From Pseudomonas sp. B21-023 (GTDB taxonomy: Bacteria > Pseudomonadota > Gammaproteobacteria > Pseudomonadales > Pseudomonadaceae), in the NCBI RefSeq assembly GCF_024749165.1, contig NZ_CP087190.1:1076001-1140000 (forward strand): a stretch of DNA of 64,000 nucleotides. The letters run 5' to 3'. A program made the translations under genes and the position numbers. Below the pieces are notes generated by a model that saw only the letters and a list, made by a program, of their open reading frames with translations, searched no databases and was not told the origin of the DNA. Below are positions 51,230 to 62,049 of the stretch, in pieces (position 1 is the stretch's first letter; each line of letters starts with the position of its first letter).

Positions 51230-52537
51230 ATGCATCCGACGCTTCGTCTCGCCGCCGCGATCTCCTTCGCCTCCCTGTTCTCCCTCAGTGCCCAGGCCGC
51301 CGACTCCAAAGGCAGCGTGGAAGTCGTCCATTGGTGGACCTCCGGCGGCGAGAAGGCCGCGGTCGACGTGCTCAAGGCGCAGGTCGAGAAGGACGGCTTC
51401 ACCTGGAAGGACGGCGCCGTGGCTGGCGGTGGTGGCGCCACCGCCATGACCGTGCTCAAGAGCCGCGCCGTGGCTGGCAACCCGCCCGGGGTCGCGCAGA
51501 TCAAGGGCCCGGATATCCAGGAGTGGGCATCAACCGGTTTGCTGGATACCGATGTGCTCAAGGACGTGGCCAAGGAAGAGAAATGGGACGGCCTGCTCGA
51601 CAAGAAGATCGCCGATACTGTGAAGTACAAGGACAAGGAATCCAAGGAACCACCTAGTTACGTTGCCGTCCCAGTAAACATCCACCGTATCAACTGGCTG
51701 TGGATCAACCCGGAAGTGTTCAAGAAGGCCGGTATCGACAAGGCCCCGACTACCCTCGATGAATTCTACGCCGCCGCCGACAAGCTCAAGGCCGCCGGTT
51801 TCATCCCGCTGGCCCACGGTGGCCAGCCGTGGCAGGACAGCACCGTGTTCGAGAGCGTGGTGCTCTCGGTGATGGGCGTCGAGGGTTACAAGAAGGCCCT
51901 GGTCGAGCTGGACGAAAAGGCCCTGACCGGCCCCGAGATGGTCAAGGCGCTCACCGAACTGAAGAAAGTCGCCACCTACATGGACCCTGACGGCAAGGGC
52001 CAGGACTGGAACCTGGAGGCGGCCAAGGTCATCAACGGCAAGGCCGGCATGCAGATCATGGGCGACTGGGCCAAGAGCGAATGGACCCTGGCGAAGAAAA
52101 CCGCTGGCAAGGACTACCAGTGCGTGGCCTTCCCCGGCACCGACCAGGCGTTCCTCTACAACATCGACTCGCTGGTGGTGTTCAAGCAGAAGGACAAGGG
52201 TACCGCGGCAGGCCAGCAGGACATCGCCCGCAAGGTGCTGGGCGAAGACTTCCAGAAGGTCTTCAGCATCAACAAGGGCTCGATCCCGGTGCGTAACGAC
52301 ATGCTTGCCGACATGGGCAAGTACGGCTTCGACAGTTGCGCCCAGACGGCGGCCCAGGACTTCCTGGCCGATGCCAAAAACGGCGGCCTGCAACCGAGCA
52401 TGGCGCACAACATGGCCACCACCCTGGCGGTACAGGGGGCGTTCTTCGATGTGGTGACCAACTACATCAACGATCCCAAGGCCGATCCGGCCGATGCGGC
52501 GAAGAAGCTGAACGCAGCTGTCAAAGCGGCCAAGTAA
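51230..52537 (+). CDS. gtsA: Glucose/mannose ABC transporter substrate-binding protein
   Basis: A 435-aa periplasmic sugar-binding protein with signal peptide [18 protein letters not shown] to AQA at residue 23. [20 protein letters not shown] and [18 protein letters not shown] are typical of GtsA and related family 1 binding proteins. A much longer upstream frame (from 50558) overlaps the preceding gene and is not used; the ATG at 51230 has AAAGG upstream. Oddity: residues about 132-146 ([14 protein letters not shown]) are built from an AAGGA-repeat, low-GC stretch with rare codons. Confidence 0.92.
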   Translation: MHPTLRLAAAISFASLFSLSAQAADSKGSVEVVHWWTSGGEKAAVDVLKAQVEKDGFTWKDGAVAGGGGATAMTVLKSRAVAGNPPGVAQIKGPDIQEWASTGLLDTDVLKDVAKEEKWDGLLDKKIADTVKYKDKESKEPPSYVAVPVNIHRINWLWINPEVFKKAGIDKAPTTLDEFYAAADKLKAAGFIPLAHGGQPWQDSTVFESVVLSVMGVEGYKKALVELDEKALTGPEMVKALTELKKVATYMDPDGKGQDWNLEAAKVINGKAGMQIMGDWAKSEWTLAKKTAGKDYQCVAFPGTDQAFLYNIDSLVVFKQKDKGTAAGQQDIARKVLGEDFQKVFSINKGSIPVRNDMLADMGKYGFDSCAQTAAQDFLADAKNGGLQPSMAHNMATTLAVQGAFFDVVTNYINDPKADPADAAKKLNAAVKAAK

Positions 52538-52550
52538 GGGGCTGACGGCC

Positions 52551-52652
52551 CTATCGCCGGCAAGTCGCGGCGGCGAACCGCGGCTCCCACAGGTACAGCG
52601 ATCAGCCTGAGCACACCTGTACCTGTGGGAGCTGGCTTGCCAGCGATAAGGC
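52551..52652. repeat. REP pair within gtsA-gtsB
   Basis: CTATCGCCGGCAAG... and the inverted ...GCTGGCTTGCCAGCGATAAG lie between gtsA and gtsB. It may halt exonucleases and favour extra gtsA message, the usual excess of binding protein in such operons. Confidence 0.85.
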
Positions 52653-52686
52653 CCGCGCAGGCAATCTCGTATCGGGAACCCAGATC

Positions 52687-53595
52687 ATGACTACAGCAAC
52701 CGCCCGCCTGCGGGCCTCCCCCCTGGACGCGCTGCAGCGCTGGCTGCCGAAACTGGTGCTGGCGCCGAGCATGCTCATCGTCCTGGTGGGCTTCTACGGC
52801 TACATCCTGTGGACCTTCGTCCTCTCGTTCACCACCTCTACTTTCCTGCCCACCTACAAGTGGGCGGGCCTGGCCCAGTACGCCCGGCTGTTCGACAACG
52901 ACCGCTGGTGGGTGGCGAGCAAGAACCTGCTGCTGTTCGGCGGGCTGTTCATCGGCATCACCCTGGCCATCGGCGTGTTCCTTGCCGTGCTGCTCGACCA
53001 GCGCATCCGCCGCGAAGGCTTCATCCGCACCATCTACCTGTACCCCATGGCGCTGTCGATGATCGTCACCGGTACCGCCTGGAAGTGGCTGCTCAACCCA
53101 GGCATGGGCCTGGACAAGCTGCTGCGTGACTGGGGCTGGGAAGGCTTTCGCCTGGACTGGCTGATCGACCCCGACCGGGTGGTCTACTGCCTGGTGATCG
53201 CTGCCGTGTGGCAGGCCTCGGGCTTCATCATGGCGATGTTCCTCGCCGGCCTGCGCGGCGTCGACCAGTCGATCATCCGCGCCGCACAGCTCGATGGCGC
53301 CAGCCTGCCGCGCATCTACTGGACCGTGGTGCTGCCCAGTCTGCGCCCGGTGTTCTTCAGCTCGCTGATGATCCTCGCGCACATCGCGATCAAAAGCTTC
53401 GACCTGGTGGCGGCGATGACCGCGGGGGGGCCGGGCTACTCCTCGGACCTGCCGGCAATGTTCATGTACTCGTTCACCTTCAGCCGTGGGCAGATGGGCA
53501 TGGGCTCGGCCAGCGCGATCCTCATGCTGGGCGCGATCCTGGCGATCATCGTCCCCTACCTGTACTCCGAACTGCGGGGCAAACGCCATGACTAG
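52687..53595 (+). CDS. gtsB: Glucose/mannose ABC transporter permease GtsB
   Basis: A 302-aa inner-membrane subunit with six membrane spans and a MalF-like EAA loop (IIRAAQLDGASLPRIYWTVV, then LPSLRPVFFSSL). GGAACCC lies just before ATG 52687. It overlaps gtsC by 8 nt, so the two permeases are coupled and form the heterodimeric channel. Confidence 0.93.
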   Translation: MTTATARLRASPLDALQRWLPKLVLAPSMLIVLVGFYGYILWTFVLSFTTSTFLPTYKWAGLAQYARLFDNDRWWVASKNLLLFGGLFIGITLAIGVFLAVLLDQRIRREGFIRTIYLYPMALSMIVTGTAWKWLLNPGMGLDKLLRDWGWEGFRLDWLIDPDRVVYCLVIAAVWQASGFIMAMFLAGLRGVDQSIIRAAQLDGASLPRIYWTVVLPSLRPVFFSSLMILAHIAIKSFDLVAAMTAGGPGYSSDLPAMFMYSFTFSRGQMGMGSASAILMLGAILAIIVPYLYSELRGKRHD

Positions 53596-54433
53596 TCCTG
53601 TCGACAAACCCGCGCTGAACCTCAGCCGCATCGCCATCCACGCGGTGCTGCTGCTGGCGGTGTTGCTGTACCTGGTGCCACTGGTGGTCATGCTGCTGAC
53701 CAGCTTCAAGACCCCCGAGGACATCAGCACCGGCAACCTGCTGAGCTGGCCTGCGGTGTTCACCGGCATTGGCTGGGCCAAGGCCTGGGCCACGGTCAAT
53801 GGCTATTTTCTCAACTCGATCCTGATCACCGTGCCGGCGGTGCTGATCTCCACGGCCATTGGCGCGCTCAACGGCTACGTGCTGTCTATGTGGCGCTTCC
53901 GTGGCTCGCAGCTGTTCTTCGGCCTGCTGCTGTTCGGCTGCTTCCTGCCGTTCCAGACCGTGCTGCTGCCGGCCTCGTTCACCCTCGGCAAGCTGGGCCT
54001 GGCCAGCACCACCAGCGGCCTGGTGCTGGTGCATGTGGTGTACGGCCTGGCCTTCACCACATTGTTCTTCCGCAACTACTACGTGAGCATCCCCGAGGCG
54101 CTGGTCAAGGCCGCGCGTCTGGACGGCGCCGGGTTCTTCACCATCTTCGGGCGGATCATCCTGCCGATGTCGACGCCGATCATCATGGTCTGCCTGATCT
54201 GGCAGTTCACCCAGATCTGGAACGACTTCCTGTTCGGCGTGGTGTTCTCCAGCGGCGACTCGCAACCGATCACCGTGGCCCTGAACAACCTGGTCAACAC
54301 CAGCACCGGGGCCAAGGAATACAACGTCGACATGGCCGCGGCGATGATCGCCGGGCTGCCGACGCTGCTGGTCTACGTGATTGCGGGCAAGTATTTCGTG
54401 CGCGGGCTGACCGCCGGCGCGGTCAAGGGGTAA
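53588..54433 (+). CDS. gtsC: Glucose/mannose ABC transporter permease GtsC
   Basis: A 281-aa MalG-like permease with six spans and the EAA loop EALVKAARLDGAGFFTIFG. The start ATGACTAG overlaps the gtsB stop. An upstream in-frame ATG at 53486 lies inside gtsB and is not used. gtsD follows after 3 nt. Confidence 0.93.
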   Translation: MTSPVDKPALNLSRIAIHAVLLLAVLLYLVPLVVMLLTSFKTPEDISTGNLLSWPAVFTGIGWAKAWATVNGYFLNSILITVPAVLISTAIGALNGYVLSMWRFRGSQLFFGLLLFGCFLPFQTVLLPASFTLGKLGLASTTSGLVLVHVVYGLAFTTLFFRNYYVSIPEALVKAARLDGAGFFTIFGRIILPMSTPIIMVCLIWQFTQIWNDFLFGVVFSSGDSQPITVALNNLVNTSTGAKEYNVDMAAAMIAGLPTLLVYVIAGKYFVRGLTAGAVKG

Positions 54434-54436
54434 GTC

Positions 54437-55591
54437 ATGGCAACACTCGAACTTCGCAATGTGCACAAGACCTATGGCGCGGGCCTGCCGGATACGCTCA
54501 AGGACATCCAGCTGGCGATCAAGGACGGTGAGTTCCTGATCCTGGTCGGGCCCTCGGGCTGCGGCAAGTCGACGCTGATGAACTGCATCGCCGGCCTGGA
54601 AAGCATCAGCGGCGGGGCGATCCTCATCGACGACGAGGATGTCAGCGGCATGAGCCCCAAGGATCGCGACATCGCCATGGTGTTCCAGTCCTACGCGCTG
54701 TACCCGACCATGAACGTGCGCGACAACATCGCCTTTGGCCTGAAGATCCGCAAGATGTCCCAGGCCGCCATCGACGAGGAGGTGGCGCGGGTGGCCAAGC
54801 TGCTGCAGATCGAGCACCTGCTGGGGCGCAAGCCCGGCCAGCTGTCCGGCGGCCAGCAGCAGCGCGTGGCCATGGGCCGGGCGCTGGCGCGGCGGCCGAA
54901 GATCTACCTGTTCGACGAACCGCTGTCGAACCTCGACGCCAAGCTGCGGGTGGAGATGCGCACCGAGATCAAGCTGATGCACCAGCGCCTGAAGACCACC
55001 ACGGTGTATGTCACCCATGACCAGATCGAGGCCATGACCCTGGGCGACAAGGTGGCGGTGATGAAGGACGGCATCATTCAGCAGTTCGGCACCCCGCAAC
55101 AGATCTACAACGACCCGGCCAACCTGTTCGTCGCCAGTTTCATCGGCTCGCCGCCGATGAATTTCATTCCCGTGCGCCTGATGAAGCAGGACGGGCGGGT
55201 GCTGGCGCTGCTCGACAGCGGCCAGGCGCGCTGCGAGCTGCCGCTGGGCGTGGCGGCGGACGAGCTGGAAGGGCGCGAGATTATCCTCGGCGTGCGCCCT
55301 GAACAAATCTCGCTGGGGGCCGCCGAGGGTAACGGCATGCCCGCGATCCGCGCCGAAGTGCAGGTCACCGAGCCCACCGGCCCGGACCTGCTGGTGTTCG
55401 TCACCCTCAACCAGACCAAGGTCTGCTGCCGCCTGGCGCCGGATGTGCCGTGCCGGGTGGGCGACAGCCTCAACCTGCAGTTCGACCCGGCGCGGGTGCT
55501 GCTGTTCGACGCCGGCAGCGGCGAACGTCTCGACCTCGCCGCCAGCGGCACTGCCATCAAGGACAACGTGACTCGCTTCAAAGGCCGTTGA
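54437..55591 (+). CDS. gtsD: Glucose/mannose ABC transporter ATP-binding protein
   Basis: A 384-aa MalK/MsmK-type ATPase: Walker [10 protein letters not shown], signature [15 protein letters not shown], Walker [13 protein letters not shown], switch His in [10 protein letters not shown], and a C-terminal OB-like TOBE domain ([16 protein letters not shown] [13 protein letters not shown]). It energises GtsBC in the inner membrane. Confidence 0.94.
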   Translation: MATLELRNVHKTYGAGLPDTLKDIQLAIKDGEFLILVGPSGCGKSTLMNCIAGLESISGGAILIDDEDVSGMSPKDRDIAMVFQSYALYPTMNVRDNIAFGLKIRKMSQAAIDEEVARVAKLLQIEHLLGRKPGQLSGGQQQRVAMGRALARRPKIYLFDEPLSNLDAKLRVEMRTEIKLMHQRLKTTTVYVTHDQIEAMTLGDKVAVMKDGIIQQFGTPQQIYNDPANLFVASFIGSPPMNFIPVRLMKQDGRVLALLDSGQARCELPLGVAADELEGREIILGVRPEQISLGAAEGNGMPAIRAEVQVTEPTGPDLLVFVTLNQTKVCCRLAPDVPCRVGDSLNLQFDPARVLLFDAGSGERLDLAASGTAIKDNVTRFKGR

Positions 55592-55608
55592 ATCGTCTAG
55601 AACAATGC

Positions 55609-55623
55609 ATAACAAGAAAAGAG
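55609..55623 (+). promoter_or_regulatory. A-rich motif at oprB start
   Basis: ATAACAAGAAAAGAG, about 12 nt before the oprB ATG; fits an Hfq/Crc catabolite motif. Confidence 0.5.
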
Positions 55624-55634
55624 GACGCAAAGGG

Positions 55635-56978
55635 ATGGAACATCGCAATCGCATCAAGACCCTGGGATCGCTCGCCTTGCTGGCGCTGATCGGCAGCAGC
55701 GGGGCCCAGGCCGCCGAGGCTTTCTCGTCGGAATCGAAATGGATGACCGGCGACTGGGGCGGCACCCGTACCGAGCTGCTGGAGAAGGGCTACGACTTCA
55801 CCCTCGACTACGTTGGCGAAGTGGCCGGCAACCTGCACGGTGGCTACAACGACGACAAGACCGCGCGCTACAGCGACCAGTTCGCCCTGGGCGCGCACCT
55901 GGACCTGGAGAAGATCTTCGGCTGGAAGGACACCGAGTTCAAGCTGGCGATCACCGAGCGTAGCGGCCGCAACCTGTCCAACGACCGCATCAGCGACCCG
56001 CGTGCCGGGCAGTTCAGCTCGGTGCAGGAGGTTTGGGGGCGCGGCCAGACCTGGCGCCTGACGCAGATGTGGGTCAAGCAGAAGTACTTCGACGGCGCGC
56101 TGGACGTGAAATTCGGCCGCTTCGGCGAGGGCGAGGACTTCAACAGCTTCCCCTGCGACTTCCAGAACCTGGCCTTCTGCGGCTCGCAAGTGGGCAACTG
56201 GGTCGGCGGCATCTGGTACAACTGGCCGGTCAGCCAGTGGGCGCTGCGGGTCAAGTACAACATCACCCCGGAATTCTTCGTCCAGGTCGGCGCCTACGAG
56301 CAGAACCCGTCGAACCTGGAGACCGGCAACGGCTTCAAACTCAGCGGCAGCGGCACCAAGGGTGCGATCCTGCCGGTGGAGGCGGTCTGGTCGCCGAAGG
56401 TCAACGGCCTGCCGGGCGAGTACCGCCTGGGCTACTACTACAGCACCGCCAAGGCCGACGACGTGTACGACGACATCAACGGCAACCCGCAGGCGCTGAC
56501 CGGCGCGGCGTTCAAGTCGCACTCCAGCAAGCACGGCTGGTGGGTCGTGGCCCAGCAGCAGGTCACCGCCCATGCCGGCGACGTCAACCGCGGCCTGAGC
56601 CTGTTCGCCAACTTCACCGTGCACGACAAGGCCACCAACGTGGTCGACAACTACCAGCAGGTCGGCCTGGTCTACAAGGGCGCCTTCGATGCCCGGCCCA
56701 AGGACGACATCGGCTTCGGCATCGCCCGCATCCACGTCAATGACGATGTGAAGAAGCGTGCCGAGCTGCTCAATGCCCAGTCCGGCATCAACGACTATGA
56801 CAACCCAGGCTTCGCGCCGCTGCAGCGCACCGAGTACAACGCCGAGCTCTACTACGGCTTCCACGTCACCAACTGGCTGACCGTGCGCCCGAACCTGCAG
56901 TACATCAAGAGCCCGGGCGGTGTGGATGAAGTGGACAACGCGCTGGTCGCGGGGTTGAAGATTCAGTCGTCATTCTGA
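55635..56978 (+). CDS. oprB: Carbohydrate-selective porin OprB
   Basis: A 447-aa outer-membrane porin with signal peptide (MEHRNRIKTLGSLALLALIG to AQA). MTGDWGGTRTELLEKGYDF at the mature N-terminus and a terminal Phe (IQSSF) are typical of OprB beta-barrels that admit glucose and other sugars. The ATG at 55635 follows GAGG; an in-frame ATG at 55605 would add a charged extension before the signal peptide and is less likely. It completes the outer-membrane step of glucose uptake. Confidence 0.93.
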   Translation: MEHRNRIKTLGSLALLALIGSSGAQAAEAFSSESKWMTGDWGGTRTELLEKGYDFTLDYVGEVAGNLHGGYNDDKTARYSDQFALGAHLDLEKIFGWKDTEFKLAITERSGRNLSNDRISDPRAGQFSSVQEVWGRGQTWRLTQMWVKQKYFDGALDVKFGRFGEGEDFNSFPCDFQNLAFCGSQVGNWVGGIWYNWPVSQWALRVKYNITPEFFVQVGAYEQNPSNLETGNGFKLSGSGTKGAILPVEAVWSPKVNGLPGEYRLGYYYSTAKADDVYDDINGNPQALTGAAFKSHSSKHGWWVVAQQQVTAHAGDVNRGLSLFANFTVHDKATNVVDNYQQVGLVYKGAFDARPKDDIGFGIARIHVNDDVKKRAELLNAQSGINDYDNPGFAPLQRTEYNAELYYGFHVTNWLTVRPNLQYIKSPGGVDEVDNALVAGLKIQSSF

Positions 56979-57074
56979 GAAAAATTGTTGTAAATTTACG
57001 CCATCCATTTCGGCCTTCCCGCTAACCACTGGTCTGCAGTGGTTAGCGGGCACGGGCTGAGACAGCGCTATCTC

Positions 57075-57088
57075 GAACAACAAAAGAG
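57075..57088 (+). promoter_or_regulatory. A-rich motif before the mutarotase gene
   Basis: GAACAACAAAAGAG, 10 nt before the start; the fifth such motif in the glucose block. Confidence 0.5.
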
Positions 57089-57097
57089 CTTGGAACC

Positions 57098-57952
57098 ATG
57101 CCCGAACATCCGCTACATCGCTTCTTCACCTCGCAACGGCCCAGGCCGACCTTCGAGTGGGAGCGTTACCAGCAGCGCGATGTGCTGATCATCGACCACC
57201 CTTGCTGCCAGGCAGTGTTCAGCCGCCAGGGCGGGCAGCTCCTGCACTTTCAACCCGCCGGTGAGAAACCCTGGTTGTGGTGCGCCGAGCAGTGGCCGCA
57301 GGTAGGGGCTATCCGCGGAGGCGTGCCGGTGTGCTGGCCCTGGTATGGCCGCCATCCCAGCGAGGACCTGTGGCCGGCCCATGGCTGGGCGCGCCTGCTG
57401 GACTGGAAGCTGGTGGACAGCCGCGAGGACGAGGAGGGGGTGACCCTGAAATGGCGCCTGGACCTGTGCGACTGGCAGGTCGACCTGCATGCCCGGCTTG
57501 GAGCGAGCATGGAACTGAGCCTGAGCACCGAGCACCAGGACAGTGAACCGTGCCAGCTGAGCCATGCGCTGCTGGCCTACTGGCGGATCAGCGACGTGTC
57601 GAAGATAGCGCTGTCTGGGCTGGAGGATATCGACGGCTACGACCGTCTCAATCGCCAGGCCTGCCGCGAAGACGGCGCGCTGACCCTCAAGGGCGGTTGC
57701 CAGCGGGTCTATCCCGGTACGCCGCGGGTGCAATTGCAGGACCCGGCCTGGCAGCGCGAACTGTGCATCGACACCGGCGACAGCGACGACACTGTGGTCT
57801 GGCACCCTGGCAACCGGCCGTTGATGGGCGTGAGCGGGCGCGAGTGCCAAGGCTTCGTCTGCGTCGAGGCGGCCAGCGGCAGTGGCGAGGGTCTGAGCCT
57901 GGCGCCGGGCGAGCGGGCGCACCTGCGTTTGCAGGCGCACCGGCTCAGTTGA
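57098..57952 (+). CDS. Hexose-6-phosphate mutarotase / aldose 1-epimerase-like protein
   Basis: A 284-aa protein of the YeaD-like D-hexose-6-phosphate epimerase group: [32 protein letters not shown], a catalytic His in [12 protein letters not shown], and [14 protein letters not shown] with the active-site Glu. It should speed anomer exchange of glucose 6-phosphate for Zwf. It ends 8 nt into convergent hexR. Confidence 0.9.
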   Translation: MPEHPLHRFFTSQRPRPTFEWERYQQRDVLIIDHPCCQAVFSRQGGQLLHFQPAGEKPWLWCAEQWPQVGAIRGGVPVCWPWYGRHPSEDLWPAHGWARLLDWKLVDSREDEEGVTLKWRLDLCDWQVDLHARLGASMELSLSTEHQDSEPCQLSHALLAYWRISDVSKIALSGLEDIDGYDRLNRQACREDGALTLKGGCQRVYPGTPRVQLQDPAWQRELCIDTGDSDDTVVWHPGNRPLMGVSGRECQGFVCVEAASGSGEGLSLAPGERAHLRLQAHRLS

Positions 57953-58817
57953 GGTCGTCGTCCTCGATCGGGTAGCGACTGGCGTTGAGGCTTTCCTTGA
58001 TCTTGCGCAGGTGCGGCTGGAAGTCCACGCCACGGCGCAGGGTCATGCCGGTGGCGAGCACATCGAGCACGGTGAGCTGGATTATCCGCGAGGTCATCGG
58101 CATGTAGATGTCGGTGTCTTCCGGCAGCGGGATATGCAGGCTCAGGCTGCAGGCCTGGGCCAGGGGCGAGCCGGCGGCGGTCAGGCCGAGCACCGAGGCG
58201 CCGTTTTCCCGCGCCAGGCGCGCCACCTCGACCAGTTCGCGGGTGCGCCCGGTGTAGGAAATGATCACGAACAGGTCGCCGGTGTGGGCCACCGAAGCCA
58301 GCATGCGCTGCATCAGCACATCGGCGTGGGCCGACACGGCGAGATTGAAGCGGAAGAACTTGTGCTGCGCATCGAGGGCCACCGGGGCCGAGGCGCCGAG
58401 GCCGAAGAAGTGGATCTGTCGGGCTTGGATCATCATGTCCACGGCGCGGCTGACCTGCTGCGGGTCGAGCGCCTGGCAGGCGCTGTCGAGCGAGGCAATG
58501 GCGCTGCCGAAGATCTTCTGGGTGTAGGCGGCCGGATCGTCGTCGGCCTCCACCGCGCGGCTGACATAGGCGGCGCCGCTGGCCAGGCTCTGCGCCAGTT
58601 GCAGCTTGAGCTCGGGGTAGCCGCTGACGCCGAACGAGCGGCAGAAGCGGTTGACCGTCGGTTCGCTGACACTGGCCGCCTGGGCCAGGGCGGCAATGCT
58701 GAAGCGGGTGGCTTGCTGCGGGTTGAGCATGATGACTTCGGCGACCTTGCGTTCGGCCTTGTTCAGCTCGTCGAGGCGGCCCTGGATCTGTTCCAGGAGG
58801 TTTCGCACGCGGTCCAT
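57945..58817 (-). CDS. hexR: HexR, RpiR-family repressor of central carbon genes
   Basis: A 290-aa repressor with an N-terminal RpiR helix-turn-helix ([12 protein letters not shown], then [20 protein letters not shown]) and a C-terminal SIS sugar-phosphate domain (about residues 125-260, [39 protein letters not shown]). KDPG is the known effector in P. putida. The ATG at 58817 gives [12 protein letters not shown]. Divergent from zwf, which it controls together with gap and edd. Confidence 0.95.
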   Translation of the reverse strand: MDRVRNLLEQIQGRLDELNKAERKVAEVIMLNPQQATRFSIAALAQAASVSEPTVNRFCRSFGVSGYPELKLQLAQSLASGAAYVSRAVEADDDPAAYTQKIFGSAIASLDSACQALDPQQVSRAVDMMIQARQIHFFGLGASAPVALDAQHKFFRFNLAVSAHADVLMQRMLASVAHTGDLFVIISYTGRTRELVEVARLARENGASVLGLTAAGSPLAQACSLSLHIPLPEDTDIYMPMTSRIIQLTVLDVLATGMTLRRGVDFQPHLRKIKESLNASRYPIEDDDLN

Positions 58818-58917
58818 GGTGTGTCCTTGGGTCGGGAAGCAGGCTTTTTGCGCTGGTGTGTATCCTACTGTCGGTAAGATTGTCACACCACTTGTCTGTA
58901 ATAGCTGTATTGAATGT

Positions 58918-58933
58918 TGTGGTTTTTACTACA
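58918..58933. promoter_or_regulatory. Candidate HexR operator at hexR/zwf
   Basis: TGTGGTTTTTACTACA is a pseudopalindrome (TGTGGT / ACTACA with one mismatch) in the hexR-zwf intergenic region. It does not fit TTGT-N7/8-ACAA exactly, so confidence is lower than for the gap/edd sites. Confidence 0.55.
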
Positions 58934-58999
58934 TTACCCCTTGAAAAGCAGGGTTGAAACCGGTATTCCTAGTCCAACATTTATAAAAGAACCAACATT

Positions 59000-60455
<1,456 letters not shown>

Positions 60456-60469
<14 letters not shown>

Positions 60470-61169
60470 ACTGCAACTGCCGGCGACCGTGAAGGTTCAT
60501 CAGCTGGCCGATCCGAAAACCTTGGCGGCGACCCAGGCCCATGGTGTGGCCGAGCGCCTGCGCCAGGCGATCGCCAGCAAGGGGCAGGCTTGCCTGGTGC
60601 TGTCTGGCGGGCGTAGCCCGGTGCCCTTCCTCGAGAAGCTGGCTGGCGAGGCGCTGGACTGGTCCCGGGTCACCGTGAGCCTGGCCGATGAGCGCTGGGT
60701 GCCGGTGGCGCACGACGACAGCAACGCCGGCCTGCTGGCTCGTCACCTGTTCAAGGGGCCGGCGGCCAAGGCGCGCTTTATCGGGCTCTACCAACCCGCC
60801 GCTACCCTCGAAGCCGCTGCCGAGCAGGCCGACCAGGTGCTGGCCGACCTGCCACCGATCGATGTGCTGGTGCTGGGCATGGGCGACGATGGCCATACAG
60901 CCTCGCTGTTCCCGGCCAGCCCCAACCTGCGCCAGGGCCTGGCCAAGGTCGGTGAGCGCCGCTGCCTGCCGATGTTGGCGCCCAGCGTGCCGCACCAGCG
61001 CCTGAGCATGACCCGCGCGCTGCTGGCCACTGCCGGCCTGACCCTGTTGTCGGTGCAGGGCGCGGGCAAGCTTGCCACCCTGCGCACCGCGCTGGCGGCC
61101 GAAGACCCAACCGAAATGCCGATTCGCGCCTTTCTTCACGACCCCCTGGACATCTACTGGTGCCCATGA
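60456..61169 (+). CDS. pgl: 6-phosphogluconolactonase
   Basis: A 237-aa DevB-type lactonase hydrolysing 6-phosphogluconolactone. Motifs [23 protein letters not shown] and [14 protein letters not shown] are intact. GGGAGGG (60443-60449) favours the ATG at 60456 within the zwf 3' end, giving coupled translation. It is shorter than some relatives but complete. Confidence 0.94.
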
Positions 61170-61186
61170 GCCAAGGATCCATTGTC

Positions 61187-61861
61187 ATGACCACCCTCGA
61201 ACGCCCACAGCCTTTGCTCTCGATGGCCGACAAAGCCGCGCGGATCGACGCGATCTGCAACAAGGCGCGCATCCTGCCGGTGATCACCATCGCCCGTGAG
61301 GAAGACATCCTGCCCCTGGCCGATGCCCTGGCCGCTGGCGGCATCCGCACCTTGGAGGTGACCCTGCGCTCGCAACACGGCCTGAAGGCCATCCAGGTGC
61401 TGCGCGAGCAGCGCCCTGAGCTGTGCGTCGGCGCCGGTACCGTGCTCGACCGCGGCATGTTCGCCGCCGTCGAGGCGGCGGGCGCGCAGTTCGTCGTTAC
61501 CCCGGGCATCACCCAGGACATTCTCGAAGCGGGCGTGGACAGCGATATTCCGCTGTTGCCGGGCATCAGCACGCCGTCGGAGATCATGATGGGCTACGCC
61601 CTGGGCTACCGCCGCTTCAAGCTGTTCCCCGCCGAGATCAGTGGCGGCGTGGCGGCGATCAAGGCATTCGGCGGCCCGTTCGGCGACATTCGCTTCTGCC
61701 CTACCGGCGGGGTCAACCCGGCCAACGTGCGCAACTACATGGCCCTGCCCAATGTGATGTGCGTGGGCGGCACCTGGATGCTCGACAGCAGCTGGATCAA
61801 GAACGGTGACTGGGCGCGGATCGAAGCGTGCAGCGCCGAGGCGATGGCGCTGCTGGACTGA
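61187..61861 (+). CDS. eda: 2-keto-3-deoxy-6-phosphogluconate aldolase
   Basis: A 224-aa class I aldolase splitting KDPG into pyruvate and glyceraldehyde 3-phosphate. Schiff-base Lys145 in RRFKLFPAE and Glu57 in TLEVTL are present. Two in-frame ATGs exist (61166, overlapping the pgl stop, and 61187); AAGGA at 61173 is spaced for 61187, which gives MTTLERPQ. Terminator follows. Confidence 0.95.
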   Translation: MTTLERPQPLLSMADKAARIDAICNKARILPVITIAREEDILPLADALAAGGIRTLEVTLRSQHGLKAIQVLREQRPELCVGAGTVLDRGMFAAVEAAGAQFVVTPGITQDILEAGVDSDIPLLPGISTPSEIMMGYALGYRRFKLFPAEISGGVAAIKAFGGPFGDIRFCPTGGVNPANVRNYMALPNVMCVGGTWMLDSSWIKNGDWARIEACSAEAMALLD

Positions 61862-61890
61862 CAGATTTCGTTGTGTGCTACACGGCTTGT

Positions 61891-61918
61891 GGGGCGCTTG
61901 GTCGGCGCCCCTTTTTTT
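61891..61918 (+). terminator. Intrinsic terminator after eda
   Basis: GGGGCGC / GCGCCCC with a 7-nt loop followed by seven T. Confidence 0.92.
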
Positions 61919-61949
61919 GCCTGTGATATGGGTACAACCGGTTCTGGCC

Positions 61950-61988
61950 CTATCGCGGGGCAAGCCCGCTCCCACGAGCCCGCGATAG
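61950..61988. repeat. REP-like palindrome after eda
   Basis: CTATCGCGGG and CCCGCGATAG arms enclose AGCCCGCTCCCACGAG-type core, between the eda and leuA terminators. Confidence 0.75.
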
Positions 61989-62003
61989 CGTCGGAAAACC
62001 AAC

Positions 62004-62032
62004 AAAAAAGCCCGCATCGAGGATGCGGGCTT
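62004..62032 (-). terminator. Intrinsic terminator after leuA
   Basis: On the minus strand GCCCGCATC / GATGCGGGC with a 3-nt loop followed by a six-U run. Confidence 0.92.
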
Positions 62033-62049
62033 CGGTCATCAGCGATGGC

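Noticed and set aside
53546..55765. 739-aa minus-strand open frame
   Set aside because: Antisense to gtsC and gtsD; His/Gln-rich shadow.
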